Shown here: positions 27,101-34,500 of the stretch, piece by piece
Numbering within the stretch: position 1 is the stretch's first letter
Layout: the number at the start of each line of letters is the position of its first letter
From: Prevotella sp.
Lineage (GTDB): Bacteria; Bacteroidota; Bacteroidia; Bacteroidales; Bacteroidaceae
Length of the DNA: 64,000 nucleotides
NCBI GenBank assembly: GCA_017645905.1
Contig: JAGCNO010000027.1
Location: forward strand, 1-64,000
Direction: 5' to 3'
The notes under the pieces: model-generated
What the model was told of the DNA's origin: nothing
Database searches by the model: none
The model's input: the letters and a program-made list of their open reading frames with translations, nothing else
Position numbers and translations under genes: made by a program

Positions 27101-28295
27101 ATTCTCCGGGTACCCGGGTTTTATTGAGGGCATGGCCTAAGCCACCCTGCACGAGATTGGTCTGGGCCGTCGGGATGATGTCGTTCGAGTAGTAGACGCC
27201 CTCGGCGTCGGCATGGGCTTTGCCAGAGTTGTTGGTCAAGGCTATGGGATGGTAGAACCCTCCGCCCGACTCAAAAGTACCTGTTGTCAGGCAGTTGATG
27301 AGATTCATGGAGAGCCAGTCGCACCAGCCTACGAGTCCAGCGGCGCATTTGGTGAAGCCCGCGATGGAGCCGCTGAAGATACTGTTACGGATGGTCAGTC
27401 CTGTTCCGCCGCCGTGACCTACGATGCCGCCGCAATACATTTTGGCTTCGACACGTGTGGCAACGTTGCACCCGTCGACGAGCGTATTGCCGTCTTTGCA
27501 GTAGCCTACCAGTCCGCCAGCGTGGTTGTTGTGGGCATCGGTATTGACGGCGACGAGACCGCCCACGTTCAGGTTCTTGATGGTGGCTCCGTTGACGACG
27601 CGGAAGGGAGCGGCCTGCTCCCCGTCGGTGACGATATTCACTAAGAGCGTCTTGCCGTCGCCGTCGAACTCACCGCTGAAAGGATAGGCGGCGGTGCCCC
27701 ACATCGAGGTGACGGGAGCATTTGCGGTGCCTACGTCGGCAGTCATCTTGTAGTTACCGAGGCCGTAATAGAAGGCTGTGCCCGGGTTGGTCGTGAGTCG
27801 TGCGAACAGATCCCAGTCTTCCTTACTGCCGATGGTGAAAGGGTTAGAATAAGTTCCGTTTCCCTCGTGGGTTGTTACGGTCACTGCCGTGTAGGGGTTG
27901 TTCATCAGGGGATTAGTGTTGTCGCCCGACCCATCGAGGGCATAGACCCTCACGTAGTAGGTGCCCACATCGTCGATGGGAATAAAGGTTTGGAACCCGT
28001 GGCTGCCCGTAATGTTATACGCAGTGTTCACGTCAGGTCTGGGAACGTCGGCCGCACCGATGCTCACCGCTGTATATTCATACTGTTTACTGCAGGATGC
28101 GTCTGTGTAGATGTAGACATGAATTTCTATGGATGCTGCCGGAACGTCGGGGTCGAACGCCCATCCGGTTATGAGGATGTTGTTCAGTCCTCCCTCACAA
28201 AAGTCCAAGCAAAACTTTGGTTTATTGCCTGCCCACGCTGAGGCGGTGGTCATGATGGCCAGAAACAGCATCATGGCCTTAATAGTCCGTTTCAT
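24129..28295 (-). CDS. Large secreted GLUG / triple beta-helix / dockerin-tailed protein
   Basis: 1388 residues from ATG 28295 (28301 is also possible). After the signal peptide (ending SAWA) comes a beta domain, then a GLUG-like region (GGLVGYCKDG, CGGIVGHGG) near 240-330. Three long modules of ~300 residues follow (about 430-660, 715-965, 1015-1270), each with ITCEGDATIILSGTNYVKGF, LTIRGNGSLEA and CGNIVIEGGTI rungs; they are near-copies at DNA level about 900 bp apart. Two dockerin-like calcium repeats end the protein. Paralogue of the 22128-23831 gene, without its REP inserts. No catalytic motif seen; probably a surface binding protein. Confidence 0.82.
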   Translation of the reverse strand: MKRTIKAMMLFLAIMTTASAWAGNKPKFCLDFCEGGLNNILITGWAFDPDVPAASIEIHVYIYTDASCSKQYEYTAVSIGAADVPRPDVNTAYNITGSHGFQTFIPIDDVGTYYVRVYALDGSGDNTNPLMNNPYTAVTVTTHEGNGTYSNPFTIGSKEDWDLFARLTTNPGTAFYYGLGNYKMTADVGTANAPVTSMWGTAAYPFSGEFDGDGKTLLVNIVTDGEQAAPFRVVNGATIKNLNVGGLVAVNTDAHNNHAGGLVGYCKDGNTLVDGCNVATRVEAKMYCGGIVGHGGGTGLTIRNSIFSGSIAGFTKCAAGLVGWCDWLSMNLINCLTTGTFESGGGFYHPIALTNNSGKAHADAEGVYYSNDIIPTAQTNLVQGGLGHALNKTRVPGEWTTYVIAVDGSTWYAAGSDGFVAVDDGGKDFDNWSNSPESPIGPGEPVTLTYSGVYDVNNISAVKQWYGDLSDLNGNVTVTDGMVLSGKLDKIVKVSIPDGATVTLRDVDIKGGHNDKYVWGGINCEGDATIILSGTNYVKGFNFSYPAIYIPEGKTLTIRGNGSLEAHSNGNGAAIGGGEGVNCGNIVIESGTIKAYAGYKAAAIGGGSASKCGNITINADVNIVTAYRSTNSTYSIGPGNNGTCGTITIGDKKYDPLAQSVSIPGLATPSPAAAFTSDNYIPLPVEVFPGEADGTWNFTMPYSTVVVNAEYVPAGFVTFAEGTKDVEHWSVTPDNPVPYGSNATLTYTGPKVVKSVTATREWDGNLATLNANATATNGMVLTGRLGANVKVSIADGATVKLQDVTIDGVNWAICPWAGITCEGDATIILSGTNYVKGFHSYYPGIFVPRGKTLTIRGNGSLEARSNEVGAGIGAGMTISCGNIVIEGGTINAYGGGMAAGIGSCLGSDCGDITITDGVNSVTAHAGQSAPYSIGQGSNFYIPTSCGTITIGGTVTRPISDETYTYTGKGTSTSEMPAGVPTDAFTHVTFGVGAGEAEGTWAFIMPAADVVMNVEYENAGRVTFAEGTEDLEHWSITPANPVPFDSIATLTYSGTKVVKSVTAAKQWYGDLSTVNSDFTATNGMTLTGKLGSYTKVSIADGATVMLKDVTIDGVNWSICPWAGITCEGDATIILSGTNYVKGFSSTYSAIFVPEGKTLTIRGNGSLEATALVEPAIGGYNNTNCGNIVIEGGTIVANGGVYSPGIGCGRNSNCGNITITDGVNSVTSTKGQQSPYCIGTGRDNGTIGTITIGGNVTEGSISGNSYTYTGKGTSTSEMPAGVPANPVVYIPYGLTPGETDGTWTFTMPGDNVIVSVEYESSSCDVNGDGGVDVADIGFIIDVMAGVIEGDDNRKRADVNGDTGVDVADIATVIDYMANNSRRELRPADSE
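24480..27000 (-). repeat. Three tandem coding modules of about 900 bp
   Basis: Each module contains the same string of beta-helix codons; landmark CTTTCCTGTGTAGGTGTAGG (plus strand) recurs at about 24490 and 25391, and ATGATGGTGGC at ~24901, 25813 and 26702. A fourth copy is in the neighbouring gene at ~22440-23230. This indicates duplication of the module within and between genes. Confidence 0.8.
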
Positions 28296-28344
28296 AATCA
28301 TAGCTTTTAAGTTAAACAATAAATATTATATTCAAATGGATTCA

Positions 28345-29205
28345 TTACTTCCCTGCCATCTTGTCTATGATGGAGGCGATGTCGGCCACGTCGACATTGT
28401 TGTCGCCGTTCACGTCGGCCTTGTCTTTGTATTGGAGAGATTTTCCGGCCATGACGTCGATAACGGCGGCGATGTCGGCCACGTCGATGCTGCCGTCGTT
28501 GTTTACGTCGCCTGTAGGCTTCGGCTCAGGCATGTCGTACGACCCGATGGCATTGATTCTGAAGTGGTAACTGACCGGTTTTGTCTGATATTGAGAACCA
28601 TGAATCGTGAACTTGACTGCAGCAAGCCCAGCTACGGCATCAGCAATTTCAATTTTGCCCATGCCCCAGCCAGCCTGCTTGAATTGACTCCAAGGTATCC
28701 TGACGAAAGTGCCTTCTGGTGCCGCTTTTAAATAAACGGAAGGGTTATCGTATCCGAGCTGCCTGTCAACGTAATCCCCTAATCCGAGCTCGATGGTCAC
28801 CTGTTGTTCGCTTGCATACGAGATGGCTATACCATTCCAGGCGGTAGCATCGGCTGTAAACTGCTGATGGGTTATAGGGTCTGCTCCGGCAACGTTGAAG
28901 CCAACACCTATGAATGGGGCATAGTATAATTTACCTAAGTCGAGTACTGCCGTACCGCTTAATCCCCCACACTTTTTTACAAGATTGTCATTAATCTCGT
29001 CTGTTTCAATATCCCAGACAATTTTCGACTTTCCTCCGTCTGCATTGTCATTGAAAGAATACCATTCATTTTTGAGAACGGCATCTTCGAGCTCGAGACC
29101 TGTCTCAATCCTGGCTTTACCCTCTGAGCCATACCATGCAAACTGTGCCTTGGCTCCTGCGGGCAGGAGGAGCAACGTGGCGATAAGTAGATTGAAATGT
29201 TTCAT
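28345..29205 (-). CDS. Secreted dockerin-tailed protein, unknown N-terminal domain
   Basis: 286 residues. Signal peptide (MKHFNLLIATLLLLPAGAKA), then a ~200-residue beta-sandwich-like domain (WYSFNDNADGGKSKIVWD ... GVGFNVAG ... VRIPWSQFKQAGWG) reminiscent of carbohydrate-binding domains, then the linker PEPKPTGD and two dockerin-like repeats (DVNNDGSIDVADIAAVIDV, DVNGDNNVDVADIASIID). First of three dockerin genes in a row; the toxin gene ends 35 nt upstream. Ligand unknown. Confidence 0.78.
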   Translation of the reverse strand: MKHFNLLIATLLLLPAGAKAQFAWYGSEGKARIETGLELEDAVLKNEWYSFNDNADGGKSKIVWDIETDEINDNLVKKCGGLSGTAVLDLGKLYYAPFIGVGFNVAGADPITHQQFTADATAWNGIAISYASEQQVTIELGLGDYVDRQLGYDNPSVYLKAAPEGTFVRIPWSQFKQAGWGMGKIEIADAVAGLAAVKFTIHGSQYQTKPVSYHFRINAIGSYDMPEPKPTGDVNNDGSIDVADIAAVIDVMAGKSLQYKDKADVNGDNNVDVADIASIIDKMAGK

Positions 29206-29240
29206 GTGTGTAAGCGTTATTAAGAAAATTATGTTTATAG

Positions 29241-29516
29241 TTATTTTCCGAACAATTCAGCATGAGACCCCAGTCGGACTAACTCAACGATGTTGTTCAC
29301 CTCGTCCACCCAGATAAGCAGGAAGTTACCCTCGATGCGGCACTCCATACAGCCTTTGTAGTTACCGTAGAGCTTATGGGGGAAGTATTCACTGGGTATA
29401 GGGAGTCCCTCTTTTAAGAAATTAAGGATAGTCCTGAGAGCATCAAGTTTTTTGGGGTTGTTTTTATATCTCTTCAAGTCTTTCCTATACTGGGTAGTCG
29501 GTTGCAGCTCTCTCAT
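29241..29516 (-). CDS. YafQ/RelE-family mRNA interferase toxin
   Basis: 91 residues. Matches the YafQ branch of RelE toxins, which cut mRNA on the ribosome: YRKDLKRYKN at the start, LPxxYxxHKLxGxYKGCxECRI in the middle and LVRLGSHAELFGK at the end with the conserved catalytic His. Its ATG overlaps the antitoxin stop by 4 nt (ATGA), the usual coupling. Confidence 0.93.
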   Translation of the reverse strand: MRELQPTTQYRKDLKRYKNNPKKLDALRTILNFLKEGLPIPSEYFPHKLYGNYKGCMECRIEGNFLLIWVDEVNNIVELVRLGSHAELFGK

Positions 29517-29770
29517 TCTTCTTCATTCAAGATGTCATTGAACATTTCGTCAACGTCTTTGTATGTTTTATTACGGTTTTGCCCAGACATTGCTTCCCTA
29601 ATGGCGGCCTTGGTTGTCTCGTTAGGCTCGTCATACATGAATTCGAGCAGGACGCTCTCCACATAGTTGTTCAGGGTGCGGTTCTCGCGTGCAGCGTTAC
29701 GCTTCAGCCCCTCTAAAAGGTCGGCTCGCAAACGGAAAGATGCGGGTCGGCGAACGATAGTTGTTTCCAT
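29513..29770 (-). CDS. RelB/DinJ-like antitoxin
   Basis: 85 residues. The N-terminus (RRPASFRLRADLLEGLKRNAAR ... RTLNNYVESVLLE) looks like a ribbon-helix-helix DNA-binding fold, and the acidic C-terminal tail (YKDVDEMFNDILNEEE) is the kind that covers the toxin. Antitoxin first, toxin second, with a 4-nt overlap; expected to repress its own promoter at 29803-29834. Confidence 0.9.
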   Translation of the reverse strand: METTIVRRPASFRLRADLLEGLKRNAARENRTLNNYVESVLLEFMYDEPNETTKAAIREAMSGQNRNKTYKDVDEMFNDILNEEE

Positions 29771-29802
29771 AGTCTTGTAATTAGTTGTGATACTTTTCGC
29801 TG

Positions 29803-29834
29803 CAAAGATAATACTTTAGGTTGTAATTTGCAAA
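29803..29834 (-). promoter_or_regulatory. Toxin-antitoxin promoter
   Basis: Minus-strand TATCTTTG (29803-29810) with TTTG (29831-29834), 20-bp spacer; leader of about 30 nt. Confidence 0.8.
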
Positions 29835-30011
29835 CTTTTGGAGTGTTTTTTCTAAAGCCATTCCTTTTTCTACAGCTACGAAACTGTAGATGTGTGTGTC
29901 ATGCGGGTTGAAAAATGTTTACAGAAGCGTTATCATATCTTCAAAATTCTGACGGAGGACGGCCCACGACTCATCGGAGCGAGTTTTGAGGGGGCTTTAG
30001 GGGGTCAGGGA

Positions 30012-30090
30012 GAAAGAACGGCTTTTTCTCTGGTAAAGGATAGTTCTTTCTATGGGAAAAAGCCGTTCTTTCCCATAGAGAAAGCCGTCC
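30012..30090. repeat. 22-bp repeat array D (4 units, orientation flips)
   Basis: Units at 30012, 30034, 30056 and a partial at 30078. The first is in forward orientation and the last two in reverse, so 30012-30028 and 30056-30072 are perfect 17-bp inverted repeats around a near-palindromic pivot unit. Confidence 0.85.
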
Positions 30091-30267
30091 AAACTTCGGG
30101 CCTGATACGATGTGAAACTACATGTAAATAAATCGGAAATTGTTCATATACAGATGTTTACGACAAGCATTGGCGTAAAATCCTGGTGCTTTGTGGGAGG
30201 CGTTTTTCGCGCAAAAATTCTGTTCTACAGGCGAAAAAGCTTCAAATTTGCCGTTTCGCTGTGCAGA

Positions 30268-30348
30268 TTTCTGCACAAATGGGTTGATTTGTGCAGAAAT
30301 AAAAAAGTCAAAACCTGTACAAAAGGGGTGTTTTGTACAGGTTTTGAC
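30268..30348. other. Twin hairpin of element D
   Basis: Hairpin 1: TTTCTGCACAAAT / ATTTGTGCAGAAA, 13-bp perfect arms, 6-nt loop. Hairpin 2: arms 30307-30324 and 30331-30348 perfectly complementary over 18 bp, 6-nt loop GGGGTG, core CCTGTACA. Confidence 0.85.
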
Positions 30349-30403
30349 CTAATTGAAGACTTTTTCCGGGTGTGTTTTACTGTCAGTTTTCTTTACATTA
30401 CCT

Positions 30404-31474
30404 CTATTTGATGATGATCTTCTTGCCGTTGATCACATAGATGCCCTTTCTCAAAATCGGAGCTTTAGAATTGAAGACTGTGGATTCCATGCGGCGGCCT
30501 TGCAGGTCGTAGACAGGACTTCCAAGGATCAGTTTTCCATTTTCAATTTCAGAAATGCCCGTTGTGGTGTCGGTGATGAGCTTTGCTCCTTTTGAGTCGG
30601 CTGGGAAGTCGGTAATATAGGCTTGGTTGGCTGGAATTGTAGTGTCCGTATTAAGCCAGAATCCCAGCTCGTTTGTCTCCTCGGAATAACTGAAAGTAAG
30701 CACGCTGCTTGTCTCTGCTGTTGTCGGCTCTGTGGTGCCCTTGAGGATGGATGTCTGGTCTTTGAACAATGAAGAGGCCTCTGCAAGGGTCTTTTCGTCG
30801 ACGACAGCTGAGAGCCATTCACATGAAGCCTGGCCGTCGGACTGGAGCACCACCGGTGTGTCCTTCGGCAGAATGTCGGAATCGATTTCCTCCATCACCA
30901 GGTTTCCGTCTTCGATTCCAGTGACGACCCAGATGGTGACACCTTCGGGAACACGGGCATCGAAGGGCAGGCAGGTGGTAGCCCATCCATCCTCGTTGAA
31001 AGTGGTGGTGATGGGTGCCGGCAGGTTAATGTAATAGGGTTCCTTTGCCTTTCCATACCCGTCTTCAGTAAATGTCACACCTTGGTCTACCTCGATGACA
31101 TGTCCGTTGGTGAAGACCTTGAAATAGAGCTTGTCCTTGTTCTCGCCGTAGACGGTCAGCCTCAGCAGACTGATGTATTTATTATTGTTGAAGTTGGCAG
31201 GATTGCCTTTGCCGCGCAGCTCGTCGCCGCAGTAAGCGGCAACAACAGTCTCGTTGCCCAGCACCTCACCCTCGTTGACGGGAGTCCAGACTCCTTTGAC
31301 CAGTGTGACCATGCGCACATAGCCGGTGACGGTCATGTTGCTCTGGTACTTTGTATAGTCGAACTCATCGTTAAAGGGATCGTCACCCTGAGCCATGAGG
31401 TTGGGGACACAGAGAGCACAGAGCACACAGAGTGCACAGAGCTTGGCTAATAATTTCTTATAATAGATAGGCAT
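30404..31474 (-). CDS. Secreted protein with T9SS type A sorting tail
   Basis: 356 residues from ATG 31474. The signal peptide h-region (KLCALCVLCALCVPN) is unusually Cys-rich because it is encoded by a CTCTGTG tandem repeat. The body is beta-rich and similar in style to the C-terminal part of the upstream giant (GYVRMVTLVKGVWTPVNEGEVLGNETVVAAYCGDELRG). The last ~45 residues are a Prevotella-type sorting tail: VYDLQGRRM ... LRKGIYVINGKKIIIK. It lies 80 nt downstream of the giant gene with a hairpin between, so probably one transcription unit. Function unknown. Confidence 0.8.
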   Translation of the reverse strand: MPIYYKKLLAKLCALCVLCALCVPNLMAQGDDPFNDEFDYTKYQSNMTVTGYVRMVTLVKGVWTPVNEGEVLGNETVVAAYCGDELRGKGNPANFNNNKYISLLRLTVYGENKDKLYFKVFTNGHVIEVDQGVTFTEDGYGKAKEPYYINLPAPITTTFNEDGWATTCLPFDARVPEGVTIWVVTGIEDGNLVMEEIDSDILPKDTPVVLQSDGQASCEWLSAVVDEKTLAEASSLFKDQTSILKGTTEPTTAETSSVLTFSYSEETNELGFWLNTDTTIPANQAYITDFPADSKGAKLITDTTTGISEIENGKLILGSPVYDLQGRRMESTVFNSKAPILRKGIYVINGKKIIIK

Positions 31475-31495
31475 GATGTTCTCTTTTTTGTTGAA

Positions 31496-31542
31496 ACAAA
31501 TTAGCACTGATCAGGATGATGGCCCCGACAGTGCTAATTTGT
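31496..31542 (-). promoter_or_regulatory. Intercistronic hairpin between giant and T9SS gene
   Basis: ACAAATTAGCACTG (31496-31509) and CAGTGCTAATTTGT (31529-31542): perfect 14-bp arms, 19-nt loop. The stretch after it on the minus strand is A-rich, not a T tract, so it is more likely an mRNA stabiliser or partial attenuator than a full terminator. Confidence 0.55.
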
Positions 31543-31554
31543 ATCTAATCAGTT

Positions 31555-34500
31555 TTACTTAACCTTTTTCTGTCCGTCCACGATGTAGACACCCTTGCGG
31601 AGCTTGTGGCTCTGGTCGGTTGTCTTAACCTTACGGCCCTGGAGGTCATAGGTTGTAGACAAGCTGGAATCATCACCGTTGATGGAAGCAATGCCAGTTG
31701 CCTCGCCGAGGTTGATGATGAACGGGTGGCTCGGTGAACCGATGACGGCATCCGTCTTGTAGGTGATGGACTGTCCATTGACCATTGAAGTCTCACCGTC
31801 GATGGCCACACGGAAGGTCAGGGTAGTGGCGTTATCGCCAGGGATGGTGATGTAGACCATGCCGCGCTCATCGGTGATGGCAGCCTCGCGGCACTCGTCT
31901 CCGGCAAAGATGCCCAGTTCGGCTCCGCTGATGGCTGTACCGTCATTCACTACCTGTGCGATAAGTACCATGTTGTATGGATAATTGTGGTAGTCGACAG
32001 GAGTGAACTCTGAGGGTTGAGCGGTGAGCGGTGAGAAGTTGGAGGTTGCCCTGCGAGCACCGGCAGCTGTCTTCGTAGGATAGGAGAAGGTACGTGCTGC
32101 CTTACCCTGAATCTTGTAACCCAGACCAGGAGCGAGCTGCTTCAGGTTGCCCCACCAGGTGCCAGTGTCGAAGTAAGCCACTCCGCGCTGTCCCTTGATG
32201 ATCTCGTCAGTGTTGGGCTGCATATCGGCCAGAGCGTCGTCAAGACTCATCACTGACATGCAGTTGAAGGCAACCCAGCTCCATCCGTTATTCACGGAAA
32301 TGACATCCACGTCGGGCTTCACACGGTGTCCGGTAACGCTGAGCGTGAAGGCCTCGCCAGTCTGAACGACATACATCTCGCTGTTGTTCATATCGCCGAT
32401 GCCGTCGAGCCACTCCTCGTCGTCAAACTCGGAAGAGTTCGTCTGGCTCTTCACCATCTTTGCCTTGCCTGAGACTTTGCTGAACACGTTCTCCACGTCG
32501 AATACGTTGGGCTTGACGGCGAACGACATCCAGTTCCAGCCCTTACCCAGGTCAATGTTCTGCTCAATCTCGTCGGTAGCCGAGAGAATCACAGGCGCAT
32601 TGTAACGGCCGTAGAGGTTGCTCGGGTCGAAGGAGGTTTCGAGCAGTTGCGGAGTAGTAGAGGTAGCGGTGTAGGCCTTAACGACAGGATAGATAATGCC
32701 CGAAGAAGCATCGTATGCCTTGAACTCAACAGGCTTGTCTTTCTCGCTGTTGTTGCCATAGATGTTCATGGTTACGAAGAAGCTGTCGAAGGTCTTGTCG
32801 TACTCGGGATGAGCCACACCACGACACTCACCGTCGATGAATGCACCTACCAGGTCGTCCTCGTCCTCGCTCTGTATGTCAAGAACGTAGAGACCACCAA
32901 TCAGGTTCATCATCTCCTCATAGTCACCCACGATGACGCTCCACAGCGGTTTCTCGCCGGTGACCTTCACCTTGATGGTGAGCGGAGTCTCGATACCGTT
33001 GTTACCCTTCAGGTAGACGGTCTCCTCATACTTGCCGATAGGCGTTGCCGGGCTGATGGTGAAGGTCACCTGGCTCTCGCTCCTCGGGTTCGTCGTGCCA
33101 TACTCGCTGTTGGCCTTCAGCCATGACGGCATGCCTTCGAGGGTCCACATCTGCTGCTTGCCGCCCTTGTTGACGATGGTGGCGGTAACGCTGCTGCTGG
33201 TCTCTACAGGCAGCTCCACGCTCAGCTCGTCGTCGGCCCACACCAGCTCCTTGCGGTTGATGAAGGCACTCCAAATAGCAGATACGGAGTTGTTGCCATT
33301 CTCGTCGACAACATCACGCACGGTGAAGTTGATGGTGCAGCCTTCGAGGGCGGCGGCATCCTCTTCCTCGTTGAGTTCGATGACAATCTTATTGTCAGAT
33401 GCCGTGAAGCTATAGCCAACGTTGGTCTCGGTTGGCTTAGTGCGCAATGCAGGTGCATTGTCCGTGTAAACTATTGATGACGGAGCACCGGCAATCGTCC
33501 ATACCTCTGCGGTATGTCCGCTCTTAACGAGGTCATTTGCATATCCGACGGTCTGTACCTGGTTGCCACTGTCAAGTTGTTTCATCTCGAAGGGATAGTA
33601 GGCTACAAGGCCATCCTCCTTGCCTGTAAGGCGTACTTTACGGTCGCCAGAAAGCTTTTCGGCATTGAGTGTGGCATTCCATACGCGGATTTCATCGATT
33701 TGTCCGTTGAAAGCGCGGTCGTAGGAATAATTAGCAAGATCAGGATTAACCGTGATACGGCGTGCGCCTACGATGATGTTGTTTGTAGCAATGTTGCCTA
33801 CGTTGGCGGCATCGGTTGTCAGGCAACGTTTGCCGTCCACGTATACAGCGGCAGCACCCTGACGTAGCACGTTCAGCGCAATGTGGTGCCATGCGTTGTT
33901 GGTCAGCACTGGACTGTTTGTTGCCACTGAGTTTTCGTTCGTGGGATCGTAGGCTGAACTGGTAGTCAGTTGCAGTTGTCCGTTAGCGTTTGTCCACAGT
34001 GCAATCTGACCGGCCTGTAGCAGCTGGGTCTCTTTCGCCTGAGCGTCACCGCGCATCCAGAACTCGATGGCATAGTCATCGTCGGTGCAGTAAGTCATGT
34101 CGCTGACATTAAAAGTCATATAGCTGTTATTCAGGCTGACAGCTTTATTCACATTATTCATATACCAGGTCTCGGCTGGCATGGTCATGTTGCGGCTGCG
34201 AGCGTAGTCGCGGATGGTGGTACCCTCGCCCTCATTCATCTTCCAGTAGCCGATGAGGTGGCGCGTCGACGGACTCTTTGTCTTTGAGCGGTTCAACAGG
34301 GCGGTGGTCATGTCGTGGGCCTCATCCCAGAGCAGCAGCTCATGGATGGCACCCGTCATCTGCTTACCTACACTTAGCGGACCGTTGCCGTTGTATTTTA
34401 CAACTGACTTGCTACCACTGTCTTTGAAGAGATCAATTGTAGCCTCGTCGTAGGCTACGGTGGCACTTATTACGCCGTCTGTGCCGTTGTTCTTGTAACA

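Larger units (their letters stand above)
29909..30398 (+). repeat. Structured element copy D (~490 nt)
   Basis: Homologous along its length to 41348-41868. In order: AAAAATGTTTACA head; TCTTCAAAATTCTGACGG (29938); GGAGCGAGTTTTGAG with a G-rich stretch; a 22-bp repeat array (30012-30090); TTCGGGCCTGATACG; a variable AT-rich middle; twin hairpins (30268-30299 and 30307-30348); and the end motif TTTTACTGTCA...CTTTACA. No conserved reading frame. It fills most of the 632-bp gap between the antitoxin gene and the T9SS gene; the remaining ~110 bp hold the antitoxin promoter and no other feature. Confidence 0.82.

Noticed and set aside
22128..29205. Cellulosome
   Set aside because: Dockerin-like tails are present but no cohesin scaffoldin and no glycoside hydrolase carrying a dockerin were seen.
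30112..30411. Small plus-strand ORF within element D (99 codons) and ORF 41406-41774 in element E
   Set aside because: The two elements are homologous at DNA level but these frames do not correspond, and the codons run through hairpins; they are chance frames.
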